DNA of 64,000 bases from an uncultured Alistipes sp. GTDB taxonomy: Bacteria > Bacteroidota > Bacteroidia > Bacteroidales > Rikenellaceae. Positions 55,348 to 63,761 of this stretch are shown here, piece by piece. The stretch spans positions 1 through 64,000 of the forward strand of contig CALUII010000002.1 in the NCBI GenBank assembly GCA_944320665.1. Direction: 5' to 3'. Made by a program: the position numbers and the translations under genes. Positions within the stretch are counted from its first letter, which is position 1. Each line of letters starts with the position of its first letter. The notes under the pieces are model-generated. The model did no database searches, was not told where the DNA came from, and saw only the letters and a program-made list of their open reading frames with translations.

Positions 55348-55355
55348 CAAATTTA
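55348..55355 (-). promoter_or_regulatory. Predicted -7 box for tamB
   Basis: The minus strand reads TAAATTTG, 20 bases before the GTG start. Confidence 0.55.
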
Positions 55356-55387
55356 ACCAAAATAGTGTAAATAGAACGAAAATCGAG

Positions 55388-56410
55388 ATGGATATTACAA
55401 TCTTAGGCATCGAATCTTCGTGTGACGACACCTCGGCAGCCGTGCTACGCAACAACGTTCTGTTGTCGAACGTCATCGCCTCGCAGGCCGTTCACGTCAA
55501 GTACGGCGGCGTGATTCCCGAACTGGCGTCACGCGCCCACCAGCAGAACATCATCCCGGTGGTGGACACGGCCCTCAAGGAGGCCGGTATTACGGCCGAC
55601 AAACTCGATGCCATAGCCTTCACGCGCGGCCCCGGACTGCTCGGATCGCTGCTCGTCGGGACGTCGTTCGCCAAGGGACTCTCCATCGCCCACAACATCC
55701 CGATGGTCGAGGTCAACCACCTGCAGGGGCACATTCTCTCGCACTTCATCGACCTGCCCGACCGCACGCTGCCCCATCCCGACTTTCCCTTCCTGTGCCT
55801 GCTGGTCAGCGGCGGACACAGCCAGATCGTACGCGTGGATTCGCCGCTCGAGATGGAGATCATCGGCACGACGATTGATGATGCCGCCGGAGAGGCCTTC
55901 GACAAGTGTGCCAAGGTGATGGGACTACCCTATCCGGGCGGCCCGGTGATCGACCGCCTGGCCAAGGAGGGCGATCCGAAAGCCTTCCGGTTTGCCAAGC
56001 CGCATGTCGACGGATACGACTACTCGTTCTCGGGACTGAAAACCTCGTTCCTCTACACGCTGCGCGACGAGGTGGCCGAAAACCCCGATTTTATCGAAAA
56101 GAACAAGGCCGACCTCTGCGCCTCACTACAGGCCACGATCGTCGACATCCTGCTCGACAAGTTGATCCGTGCCTCGAAAGATACGGGCATAAAGGACATC
56201 GCCATTGCGGGCGGTGTGTCGGCCAACTCGGGTCTGCGTGCCGGCATCGTCGAGACGGGACGCCGCCGCGGCTGGCGCACCTTCCTTCCGGAGTTCAAAT
56301 TCACGACCGACAATGCAGCCATGATTGCCATGTCGGGCTATTTCCGCTACAAACACGGCGACATAGCCTCGCTCGACCTGGCCCCGGTCGCCCGACTGGA
56401 GGATCTGTAA
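55388..56410 (+). CDS. tsaD: tRNA threonylcarbamoyladenosine biosynthesis protein TsaD
   Basis: 340 residues, the usual length. TsaD with TsaB/TsaE installs the t6A modification at position 37 of ANN-decoding tRNAs. The ASKHA motifs are clear: ILGIESSCDDTSAAVL at the start, the metal pair His111/His115 in VNHLQGHILSHF, LVSGGHSQIV, and TTDNAAMIAMSGY near the end. AIAGGVSANSGLR is the adenosine motif. It is divergent from tamB and convergent with the terminase gene. Confidence 0.97.
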   Translation: MDITILGIESSCDDTSAAVLRNNVLLSNVIASQAVHVKYGGVIPELASRAHQQNIIPVVDTALKEAGITADKLDAIAFTRGPGLLGSLLVGTSFAKGLSIAHNIPMVEVNHLQGHILSHFIDLPDRTLPHPDFPFLCLLVSGGHSQIVRVDSPLEMEIIGTTIDDAAGEAFDKCAKVMGLPYPGGPVIDRLAKEGDPKAFRFAKPHVDGYDYSFSGLKTSFLYTLRDEVAENPDFIEKNKADLCASLQATIVDILLDKLIRASKDTGIKDIAIAGGVSANSGLRAGIVETGRRRGWRTFLPEFKFTTDNAAMIAMSGYFRYKHGDIASLDLAPVARLEDL

Positions 56411-56457
56411 ATCACAGACAGTGACCCGCCCCCCTCCGGGCTGCCTCATGAAAACGG

Positions 56458-56495
56458 AAAGCCCCGGACCGCACAACGAGCAGTCCGGGGCTTTG
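56458..56495. terminator. Bidirectional terminator between tsaD and the terminase gene
   Basis: Nine- to twelve-base stem (56461-56469 with 56483-56491, extended by flanking A/T). CTTTG follows on the plus side and CTTTCCGTTTTC on the minus side. Confidence 0.7.
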
Positions 56496-56505
56496 TCTGT
56501 ACGCC

Positions 56506-57918
56506 TCACAGAAACCGCACCCCTTTGAGCCGGGCCCGGGTGGCATCGGGGGCTTCCCGCTCAACCACACCAGTCAAGGCATCGGGCGCATCGTGCCAGC
56601 GATTGGCCCGGAAAAGACGCTGATAGGTGGTCAGGTGGGCATACAGCTCGGGCCAACGCTGCCGCCATCCGTTCGGGAAACGAACCAGATGAAGCACTGT
56701 GGCCGAATTGGAGAGGATACGCGCCTCCTTGTTGCCGTGTTGGTGGAACCACCCGACGCGCACCGACGGAGCCAGACGCTGCACGGCCCGCGCAAAACCT
56801 CGGCCCCCGTTGTTACTCTCGATCTGCGCTTCGCGCGTGTCCGTATCGCGCAACATCGCCGCCACGAGCTCTTCGGTCACCTCCATCGGTTCGCGGGTAT
56901 AGACCACGTCGGTAATGTAGACCATCCCGTCAGTATCGACCGCATAGCAGAACGAACAGAGGTAGTCATCGCCCGTATCGGCCGTATCGGTGTAGTTGCC
57001 ACGACGGACGATGTCATGCGGCAGGAGATCGTATTCGGCAAACTGCTCGCCATAGAGCAACCCCTCGCGGGCGGACGGATGCCCCTGATACATACACTCG
57101 AAGCGCACCGGATCGAGCCTCCGCTTGGAGGCCAGCAGCGAGGCGCCGTGCTGTGCCTCCCACAACGCTTCGCCCCGCTCACGCGGGTCGATCTCCGAGG
57201 CGGCCGAACTCTTCAATGCCTCGAAATTAAGGTGCAACCAACCATCGGTCGGCTGCTCCAGCTGGCTCCAGGAGCACAATGCATCGACCCGCTCGCGGCG
57301 CATCAACTCCCCGATCAGATCCTCGTCGTGCCAGCGTGTGAAGACGATCAGTTCACGCGAGGCATTGTGCATGCGGGTCTTCACCACCGAAGTGTACCAC
57401 TCCCAGCAATTTTCACGTACAAGAGGCGAATTGGCCTCCATGGCGTCCTTGTAGAGGTCATCGAGAATGAAGCAATCCACCCGATTGCCCGTGAGCGACC
57501 CTTCGCGCCCGACGGAGAGAATACCCCCACGACGCCCCACGATTTCGGCCTCGTCGGCCGTACGCAGATATCCGGCCGGCTTACCGCCCTGTTTGAGTGT
57601 CGTCGCAGGGAAAAAGGCGGCATACTCTTCGGAGTCGATGATTCGTTGCACGCGCCGGTTGAATTTCGATGCCAAGGCAGCCGAATAGGAGGCCACGGCC
57701 ACCCGCAAATCGGGATCGAGCCCCAACAGATAAGCGGGCAGCAGAGTCGAAGACCCGGTACTCTTGCCGTGTTGCGGCGGCATGGTCACAATCAGACGCC
57801 GAATCTGCCCACGTGCAAAGGCTTCGAGCACCCGATAATAGGCCTCATGAAACGGCTCCAAAGCCAAAAAAGGATAGACCGACCGAGCAAAATCGGCAAA
57901 AGTGGGTGACGAAATCAT
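56506..57918 (-). CDS. Phage-type terminase large subunit, orphan
   Basis: 470 residues, a complete TerL. The ATPase domain has Walker A PPQHGKST (47-54) and Walker B CFILDD (149-154), followed by a coupling motif region (IVFTRWHDED). The RNase-H-like nuclease part includes NYTDTADTGDDYLCSF with its acidic residues (311-318), VDTDGMVYITDVVY, QIESNNGG (Glu367) and WHDAPDAL (442-449). All expected acidic residues appear present. In phages TerL packages DNA into capsids, but no small terminase, portal, capsid or tail gene is next to it. The neighbours are tsaD and a 96-residue protein. Codon use looks like the host. It is either a relic under long decay with no visible damage, or a domesticated gene. 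Confidence 0.85.
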   Translation of the reverse strand: MISSPTFADFARSVYPFLALEPFHEAYYRVLEAFARGQIRRLIVTMPPQHGKSTGSSTLLPAYLLGLDPDLRVAVASYSAALASKFNRRVQRIIDSEEYAAFFPATTLKQGGKPAGYLRTADEAEIVGRRGGILSVGREGSLTGNRVDCFILDDLYKDAMEANSPLVRENCWEWYTSVVKTRMHNASRELIVFTRWHDEDLIGELMRRERVDALCSWSQLEQPTDGWLHLNFEALKSSAASEIDPRERGEALWEAQHGASLLASKRRLDPVRFECMYQGHPSAREGLLYGEQFAEYDLLPHDIVRRGNYTDTADTGDDYLCSFCYAVDTDGMVYITDVVYTREPMEVTEELVAAMLRDTDTREAQIESNNGGRGFARAVQRLAPSVRVGWFHQHGNKEARILSNSATVLHLVRFPNGWRQRWPELYAHLTTYQRLFRANRWHDAPDALTGVVEREAPDATRARLKGVRFL

Positions 57919-58046
57919 ACGTATCGAAGTGAAAAAATTTTAAGAATTAGACGGCAAAAAACGAACACCGCCATCCTGCGACAGCAGCGTTCGTTCCGGG
58001 CAACTCCCATGCGCGGCGTCGCGACGGGCGGAGCGCCCTCCAGAAT

Positions 58047-58088
58047 CCGTTGGACCGAACCACGCCGGATTCACCGAAGGTCCAACGG
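58047..58088. repeat. Inverted repeat between the terminase and 96-residue genes
   Basis: CCGTTGGACC (58047-58056) and GGTCCAACGG (58079-58088) are perfect 10-base arms 22 bases apart. The flanks are GC-rich with no T-tract, so this is not a standard terminator. It might be an RNA structure or a relic recombination site. Confidence 0.4.
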
Positions 58089-58128
58089 GATGCGAAGCCC
58101 GATCACTCCGCGACAAAACGACGGAGCC

Positions 58129-58419
58129 TCAGCAGATCCAGCTCTTGAGCTCGGCGAATGAAAAGTCGTTGATCATCTCGCCTTCGGGACCGACCGTATG
58201 GAACTCCCACCAAACCGGGACGCAATCCTCGATCGGATGCGAGACCCCTTCGGGAGCACGCTCCTCGCAACGATAAACAATAATGGATGCCGTCAACCGA
58301 CAATCCACTTCCCCATAGGCAAAGGCGATCGACCCCGAAAAATAATCCGAGCCTCCGATCACATCGACCAGACGTGTTGCCGTCTGGTGGTACAACTCTG
58401 ATGTTACGGAAAAAAACAT
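58129..58419 (-). CDS. Small conserved protein of unknown function
   Basis: 96 residues, soluble, acidic. It begins MFFSVTSELYHQTATRLVDV and contains SDYFSGSIAFAYGEVDCRLTASIIVYR, then VPVWWEFHTVGPEGEMINDF and SFAELKSWIC. Aromatic-rich alternating strands suggest a small alpha/beta fold. I recall similar short proteins in Bacteroidales prophage-like regions, but no function. It is divergent from the repressor gene and lies in the same direction as the terminase, 210 bases upstream of it, so the two may be one unit under repressor control. Confidence 0.65.
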   Translation of the reverse strand: MFFSVTSELYHQTATRLVDVIGGSDYFSGSIAFAYGEVDCRLTASIIVYRCEERAPEGVSHPIEDCVPVWWEFHTVGPEGEMINDFSFAELKSWIC

Positions 58420-58459
58420 GGGCTTCTAGTAATTTTTTAATTATAGGTTAGCGTATAAA

Positions 58460-58490
58460 TTGGATTTGAATGATAAATTTCTTAACTTTG
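58460..58490 (+). promoter_or_regulatory. Predicted promoter of the repressor gene
   Basis: The -7 box is TAACTTTG (58483-58490) and TTG is at 58460-58462, with a 20-base spacer. Confidence 0.6.
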
Positions 58491-58496
58491 CAGGGA

Positions 58497-58524
58497 CAAA
58501 GATAAGTTCAAAATTCAAACTTTG
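58497..58524. promoter_or_regulatory. Candidate operator in the repressor leader
   Basis: CAAAG (58497-58501) with CTTTG (58520-58524), and AAGTT (58504-58508) with AACTT (58518-58522), give a dyad just past the predicted transcription start. Suitable for autorepression, but the arms are short. Confidence 0.3.
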
Positions 58525-58572
58525 TACGCAGAAAATACAATATTTTATATCAATATTTTCAATAGGATTCCC

Positions 58573-59244
58573 ATGAACGAACGAGTAAAACTGATACGCA
58601 AAGAGTTAGGAATGACTCAAGAACAGCTGGCTCAGCGACTTGGAATCGGGAAAGCCGCCCTTTCGATGATCGAAACGGGCCGAACACGCCTCTCGTCCCG
58701 CAATCGGAACATCCTTGTTCAGGAATTGAACGTCAATCCCGAATGGCTCGAAACCGGAACGGGCTCCATGTTCAATGCCTCACCCGACCTGACCGCCTAT
58801 ATGCACCGTACGGACAACTCCGTACCCCTGCAAAGCATCCCACTCTACTCGATCGAAGGGACAGCCGGCCTGGTCCCCCTCTTTGCCGACCGCACGGAGG
58901 CCAAACCGATCAACTACATACATATTCCCAATCTGCCCAAATGCGACGGCGCCATCTACGTCGTGGGCGATTCGATGTATCCGCTGCTTAAAAGCGGCGA
59001 CATCGTTCTCTACAAACAACTCAACAACCTGGAAGATATCTTCTGGGGTGACATGTATCTGCTCTCGATCGACATCGACGGCGAAGAGTACATCACCGTC
59101 AAATACATCCAGAAATCGGACCGCCCCGGTTACGTGAAACTCGTGAGTCAAAACCCACACCACGCCGACAAGGAGGTCGAAACCCGACGCATCCGCGCCA
59201 TCGCGCTTGTCAAGGCCAGCATCCGCATGAACTCCATGCGCTGA
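58573..59244 (+). CDS. CI/LexA-type repressor with S24 self-cleavage domain
   Basis: 223 residues. The N-terminus is an XRE helix-turn-helix (LGMTQEQLAQRLGIGKAALSMIETG, about 12-36). A linker leads to a S24 peptidase domain. The expected cleavage site Ala98-Gly99 is in IEGTAGLVPLF, the catalytic Ser134 is in VVGDSMYPLLKSGD, and the catalytic Lys177 is in YITVKYIQ. All parts for RecA-stimulated autoproteolysis appear intact. It lies divergent from the 96-residue gene and terminase across a 153-base gap, the arrangement of a phage-type switch. It may also be a general stress regulator, since host-encoded members of this type occur in Bacteroidetes. Confidence 0.88.
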   Translation: MNERVKLIRKELGMTQEQLAQRLGIGKAALSMIETGRTRLSSRNRNILVQELNVNPEWLETGTGSMFNASPDLTAYMHRTDNSVPLQSIPLYSIEGTAGLVPLFADRTEAKPINYIHIPNLPKCDGAIYVVGDSMYPLLKSGDIVLYKQLNNLEDIFWGDMYLLSIDIDGEEYITVKYIQKSDRPGYVKLVSQNPHHADKEVETRRIRAIALVKASIRMNSMR

Positions 59245-59320
59245 ACCCGCACTCACAACCTACCGGATTACAAAATATTAAAAATTATTGCCCGAAGCAT
59301 ATAATCTTGCAATAATTTCC

Positions 59321-59328
59321 TATATTTG
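59321..59328 (+). promoter_or_regulatory. Predicted -7 box for the oxidoreductase operon
   Basis: TATATTTG, 35 bases before the ATG at 59364. Confidence 0.6.
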
Positions 59329-59363
59329 TACTACTAAATCAAAACCTAAACCAATACACAGGC

Positions 59364-61208
59364 ATGGACAAAACCAATGTACAAGAGCTACAGGACGTCG
59401 TGATCCGCTTCTCGGGCGACTCAGGCGACGGTATGCAGCTCACGGGCACGCTTTTTTCCGACACTTCAGCACTGCTCGGCAACGGAATCTCCACATTCCC
59501 CGACTATCCCGCCGAAATCCGCGCACCGCAGGGTACGGTGGCCGGCGTTTCGGGCTTCCAGGTACACTTCGGTGACCACCGCGAGCTCAATCCGGGCGAC
59601 TACTGCGATGTGCTGGTAGCCATGAACCCCGCCGCCCTCAAGGCTAACCGCAAGTGGCTCAAAAAGGGCGCAACCGTCATCATCGACGGCGATTCGCTGA
59701 CCGAGGAACACCTCAAGAAAGCCGGCTTCACGACCCTCGACCCCATCGCCGAGTTGGGTCTCGAAGAGTACAACGTCGTGATCCCCGACATCACGACCAT
59801 GACCAAAGAGGCACTCGCCTCCACCGGACTGGACAACAAAGCTGTGGTCAAGTGCAAGAACATGTTCGCACTGGGTATCTGCTTCTATATCTACAACCGC
59901 CCGGAAGACCACGCACGCAAATACCTCGATTCGAAATTTGCCAAGAAAAATCCGGCCATTGCCGAGGCCAACAAGATGGCCATCGATGCCGGTTACAACT
60001 ACGCGGCCAACACCCACCAGTTCGCCAACACCTATACGATCGCACCCGCGAAACTCGAAAAGGGTACCTACCGTTCGATCAGCGGTAACATCGCTACGGC
60101 CTGGGGTCTGTGCGCCGCCGCCGAAAAGGCCGGTCTGCCACTCTTCTGCGGATCGTACCCCATCACCCCGGCTACGGTGATCCTCGAAGAGCTGGCCAAG
60201 CGCAAGGACCTCGGTGTGAAGACCGTACAGGCTGAAGATGAGATCGCCGGTATCTGTACCGCGATCGGCGCCGCCTATGCCGGCAACTTCGCCGTGACGA
60301 CCACCTCGGGCCCGGGCCTTTCGCTGAAGAGCGAAGCACTGGGTCTGGCCGTAATGACGGAGCTTCCGCTCGTCGTGGTTGACGTACAGCGCGGCGGCCC
60401 GTCGACGGGTCTGCCCACCAAGACGGAGCAGAGTGACCTTGCCCAGGCCCTCTACGGCCGCAACGGCGAATGCCCGGTCATTGTCATCGCATCGTCGTCG
60501 CCCAGCGACTGCTTCCACTATGCCTTCGAGGCCGGCCGTCTGGCCATGGAGCACATGACTCCCGTCGTACTGCTCTCGGACGGCTTCATCGCCAACGGCT
60601 CGGAGCCGTGGCGCATCCCCTCGATGAAGGACTACCCCACGATCAACCCGCCCATCGTAAACGATGCCCCCGAAGGAGGCTTCATGCCGTATGTCCGTAA
60701 CGAGAAACTCGTTCGTGGCTGGGCATTCCCCGGCAAACCGGGTCTGGAGCACCGCGTCGGTGGCCTGGAGAAGGACAGCATCAAGGGTACGATCTCGACC
60801 GATCCGGCCAACCACCAGAAGATGGTCGACACGCGTGCCGCCAAGGTGGCCAAAGTCGTGGACGACATCCCCGTACAGACGGTTTACGGCGACGCCGAAG
60901 GTGACCTGCTTGTCGTAGGTTGGGGCGGTACGCGCGGCCATCTGCAGACGGCTGTCGACGAACTCCGCAAAGAAGGCAAACGCGTTTCGCACTGCCACTT
61001 CAACTACATCAACCCGCTGCCGCACGGCGTACGCGAGATCTTCTCGAAGTTCCGCAAGATCGTCGTCTGCGAGTTGAACGAGGGTCAGTTCGCAAACTAC
61101 CTGCGCCAGAACTTCCAGGAGTTCCACTACGAGCAATACAACAAATGCGAGGGTCAGCCCTTCACGGTTGTTGAACTGAAACAGAAATTCGAATCCTTAT
61201 TGAAGTAA
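59364..61208 (+). CDS. korA: 2-oxoacid:ferredoxin oxidoreductase, gamma-alpha subunit
   Basis: 614 residues, a natural fusion of the gamma domain (about 10-190; FSGDSGDGMQLTGTLF and PDYPAEIRAPQGTVAGVSGFQVHFG, in part) and the alpha domain. The alpha domain starts near residue 230 with LPLFCGSYPITPATVILEEL, followed by DEIAGICTAIGAAYAGNFAVTTTSGPG. With the beta subunit it oxidatively decarboxylates 2-oxoglutarate, or possibly another 2-oxoacid, and reduces ferredoxin; run in reverse it fixes CO2. The beta gene follows 8 bases downstream. A separate ferredoxin-type delta subunit is not seen in the operon. Confidence 0.92.
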   Translation: MDKTNVQELQDVVIRFSGDSGDGMQLTGTLFSDTSALLGNGISTFPDYPAEIRAPQGTVAGVSGFQVHFGDHRELNPGDYCDVLVAMNPAALKANRKWLKKGATVIIDGDSLTEEHLKKAGFTTLDPIAELGLEEYNVVIPDITTMTKEALASTGLDNKAVVKCKNMFALGICFYIYNRPEDHARKYLDSKFAKKNPAIAEANKMAIDAGYNYAANTHQFANTYTIAPAKLEKGTYRSISGNIATAWGLCAAAEKAGLPLFCGSYPITPATVILEELAKRKDLGVKTVQAEDEIAGICTAIGAAYAGNFAVTTTSGPGLSLKSEALGLAVMTELPLVVVDVQRGGPSTGLPTKTEQSDLAQALYGRNGECPVIVIASSSPSDCFHYAFEAGRLAMEHMTPVVLLSDGFIANGSEPWRIPSMKDYPTINPPIVNDAPEGGFMPYVRNEKLVRGWAFPGKPGLEHRVGGLEKDSIKGTISTDPANHQKMVDTRAAKVAKVVDDIPVQTVYGDAEGDLLVVGWGGTRGHLQTAVDELRKEGKRVSHCHFNYINPLPHGVREIFSKFRKIVVCELNEGQFANYLRQNFQEFHYEQYNKCEGQPFTVVELKQKFESLLK

Positions 61209-61216
61209 ACGAGACT

Positions 61217-62248
61217 ATGGCAACCTATAATTATACCCCTGCGGATTTCAAGAGCGACCAGGAGGTACGCTGGTGCCCGGGCTGTGGCGACCACGCCATC
61301 CTCAATGCCGTGCAGCGCGCGCTGCCCGAGATCGCCGACGCTACGGACACTCCGCACAATCTGTTCACCTTCGTGTCGGGCATCGGCTGCTCGTCGCGCT
61401 TCATCTACTACATGAAGACGTTCGGTTTCCACAGCGTGCACGGCCGTGCCAATGCCGTGGCTACGGGCGTGAAGACCGCCAACCCGAAACTGGCCGTATT
61501 CGTAGCCTCGGGTGATGGTGACTCACTGGCTATCGGTGGCAACCACTTCATCCACGCCATCCGCCGCAACGTAAACCTGAACATGATCCTCTTCAACAAC
61601 GAGATTTACGGTCTGACCAAAGGTCAGTACTCGCCGACCTCGAAGTTGGGCAAGATTACCAAAACATCGCCCTATGGCACGGTCGAGAAGCCGTTTAACC
61701 CGGGCGAACTGGTCATCGGTGCCAAGGGTACGTTCTTTGCGCGTTCGGTCGATCAGGAGGTTAACCTGACGAAGGAGTGTCTGATCGCTGCCGCCAAGCA
61801 CCAGGGCATGTCAGTGGTTGAGTGCCTGCAGAACTGCGTGATTTTCAACGATAAGACGCATGCATCGTTCGCCGGGGACAAGGCAACGCGTGCCGAGCAC
61901 ACGATTCTGCTCCGTCATGGCGAGAAAATGACCTTCGGTGCACACAATGAGAAGGGACTCGTCTTTGAGAACATGAAACTGAAGGTCGTTACGATCGGTC
62001 AGGATGGATACACGCTCGACGATGTGCTGACGCACGACGCACACGAGCGCGACACGACCCTGCACGTGATGCTTGCAGCCATGAAGTATCCGGATTATCC
62101 GGTAGCGCTGGGTGTAATCCGCTGCGTGGAAGACAGCGCCGTCTATGATCAGGCTGTTGAGCGCCAGGTCGAGGAGGGTAAAGCCAAGAGCTCAATCCAC
62201 TGCGTGGATGACCTGCTCCGTTCGGGCGAAACGTGGGAGGTTAAATAA
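61217..62248 (+). CDS. korB: 2-oxoacid:ferredoxin oxidoreductase, beta subunit
   Basis: 343 residues. RWCPGCGDHAIL (about 19-30) supplies thiamine-pyrophosphate and cluster-site residues, and ASGDGDSLAIGGNHFIHAIRRN is the GDG...N thiamine-binding motif; FNNEIYGLTKGQYSPTS follows. Cysteines CPGC and a later one (ECLQNC) could hold the iron-sulphur cluster. It pairs with the upstream gamma-alpha subunit; the set fits anaerobic 2-oxoglutarate oxidation for the incomplete TCA route. A terminator closes the operon. Confidence 0.93.
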   Translation: MATYNYTPADFKSDQEVRWCPGCGDHAILNAVQRALPEIADATDTPHNLFTFVSGIGCSSRFIYYMKTFGFHSVHGRANAVATGVKTANPKLAVFVASGDGDSLAIGGNHFIHAIRRNVNLNMILFNNEIYGLTKGQYSPTSKLGKITKTSPYGTVEKPFNPGELVIGAKGTFFARSVDQEVNLTKECLIAAAKHQGMSVVECLQNCVIFNDKTHASFAGDKATRAEHTILLRHGEKMTFGAHNEKGLVFENMKLKVVTIGQDGYTLDDVLTHDAHERDTTLHVMLAAMKYPDYPVALGVIRCVEDSAVYDQAVERQVEEGKAKSSIHCVDDLLRSGETWEVK

Positions 62249-62271
62249 CGCCAATACACAAATTCAAACAA

Positions 62272-62312
62272 CCGGGTCGGACTCCGCTAAGGGTCCGACC
62301 CGATTGTTTATG
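62272..62312 (+). terminator. Terminator of the oxidoreductase operon
   Basis: Ten-base stem (62273-62282 with 62293-62302), followed by ATTGTTTA. The opposite strand is also T-rich after the stem. Confidence 0.7.
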
Positions 62313-62343
62313 CACGTTTCGAGTCGCCACGCAACCGGGATGC

Positions 62344-62376
62344 AAAAAACCGGAGGTCGCGTTTTGCAACCTCCGG
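62344..62376 (-). terminator. Terminator of the fimbrillin gene
   Basis: Eight-base stem (62350-62357 with 62369-62376), followed on the minus strand by T6. It lies 24 bases past the fimbrillin stop. Confidence 0.75.
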
Positions 62377-62399
62377 CACTTTAAACCATCAAGCAAGGG

Positions 62400-63746
62400 T
62401 CAGTTCTTCCAATCATACACCACACTGAAACCACGATAGGCTCCCAGCAGATAGACACGGAATACTTCACGATTTCCGTTCTCGTACTCCACGGCAATTG
62501 CCGTAGCCGTGGTGATCTTGCTGGGACCGCCCTGACGTACGATTGCTTCGAACGTAGCGCTCTGCGTCCCCTCAACACCCTGGGCAACCACCAGATTCAG
62601 CAACTCATCGTTCGTCGAAGAGTCGGAATAGGCCTGCAGCTGATCCCATGCCGCCGTATACACCCAATACTTGGCCACCTGGGCATCGGCCTTGAGATCC
62701 ACTCGAATGCCGAACTGATTACCCGGAAGTCCACCATCCTCCATATCGACCGGATTGCCGATATAGACCTCTTCGGGATCACGATTGATAAAATCATACA
62801 ACGTCGTCGTGAAGGGCACGTTGACCGCATTGGCCCGACGGACCACAAACGAACCGCCCAAATCCAACGACAACGACTTGATCTCGTTGCGAGCAAAGAC
62901 AATCTCAGAGCTTGATGAAGAGAGTTCATAAGTAGCCTTGTCGGTCGTAACCGTCAGAATCATACCATTGACCGTCATGGCCGGGAAGACCAGATACAAC
63001 TCCGCAGCTGCCGTGCTGAGCGTCCCGACGTAAGCCGGCTCGGACAACGTCAGAGTCATAGCAGATCCGGTCAAACCCTCCACCGAGATTCCGCTTCCCG
63101 CAGGGTCATCGGCCGCATAGGGCAACGAAATGGATCCGGAGACTGCATTTCCGGCCTGTACGGCAATCTTCTCAACCTTTTCGGTGCAATATTCCGGATT
63201 GGACGACCACACTTTGAACTGAGCCACCGCCCCCATCGGGACGAACTGCAATGTGGTCGGCACTCCGGCTGCAGCTACAGTCGTCGGTTTGGCCACCATA
63301 GGCATCGCAGACGACACGAATGTCCCCGATGCCGACTGCAGCTGATCCTCAACCGTAGGGATCACAATGCTCCCCTCAGCAAACACGGCATCGGCACAAT
63401 AGGGATAATAGGCATAGATACGATCCCCCTCCTCAGCCTCGACACGTGCGGCCTCAAAATAGTATTTTCCGCCCCGTTCCACGAGTGCAGCAGGGACATT
63501 CCGAGATGGTGCCGATCCATTTTCGATAAAAATTCCAATACGATCTCCGGCACTCCAGAGGTATCGGCCGGATTCCAGAGCCACGCGCGTCGTAGCATCC
63601 GACACAATCTCCGTTGACAACAAAAGACGCCCTTCACCCCAGGAATCTGCTCCGCCTGCGGCATATTCATCTCCGGCTCGGTTGCAGGCTCCACCCATCA
63701 GACAGACCAATGCGGCTGCCGTGAGCGACAATAGATATGTTCTCAT
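62400..63746 (-). CDS. Fimbrillin-family lipoprotein (Mfa/FimA-like)
   Basis: 448 residues from MRTYLLSLT; the signal ends LMGGAC with Cys21. The N-terminal half has the fimbrillin pattern: RYLWSAGDRIGIFIENG near residue 65-80, YYFEAARVEAEEGDRIYAYYPY, and later PTTLQFVPMGAVAQFKVWS and ISLPYAADDP. The central FPAMTVNGMILTVTTDKATYEL resembles the Mfa_like family. The C-terminal 140 residues form an extra domain ending SVVYDWKN. It may be a fimbrial subunit or a tip or surface protein; there is no accessory fimbrial gene in the window. A 57-codon frame precedes it by 15 bases on the same strand. Confidence 0.8.
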   Translation of the reverse strand: MRTYLLSLTAAALVCLMGGACNRAGDEYAAGGADSWGEGRLLLSTEIVSDATTRVALESGRYLWSAGDRIGIFIENGSAPSRNVPAALVERGGKYYFEAARVEAEEGDRIYAYYPYCADAVFAEGSIVIPTVEDQLQSASGTFVSSAMPMVAKPTTVAAAGVPTTLQFVPMGAVAQFKVWSSNPEYCTEKVEKIAVQAGNAVSGSISLPYAADDPAGSGISVEGLTGSAMTLTLSEPAYVGTLSTAAAELYLVFPAMTVNGMILTVTTDKATYELSSSSSEIVFARNEIKSLSLDLGGSFVVRRANAVNVPFTTTLYDFINRDPEEVYIGNPVDMEDGGLPGNQFGIRVDLKADAQVAKYWVYTAAWDQLQAYSDSSTNDELLNLVVAQGVEGTQSATFEAIVRQGGPSKITTATAIAVEYENGNREVFRVYLLGAYRGFSVVYDWKN

Positions 63747-63761
63747 ATTCGGGGGCAATCA

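Noticed and set aside
58522..58572. TTG-started extension of the repressor
   Set aside because: It lies in the AT-rich leader and over the dyad; MNERVKLIRKELGMTQ is a normal XRE start.
56506..59244. A complete prophage
   Set aside because: Only terminase, a small protein and a repressor are present; no integrase, portal, capsid, tail or att repeats were found, and the flanks are housekeeping genes.
59466..61136. A 556-codon minus-strand frame opposite korA
   Set aside because: korA motifs are intact on the plus strand; the antisense frame reflects codon bias.
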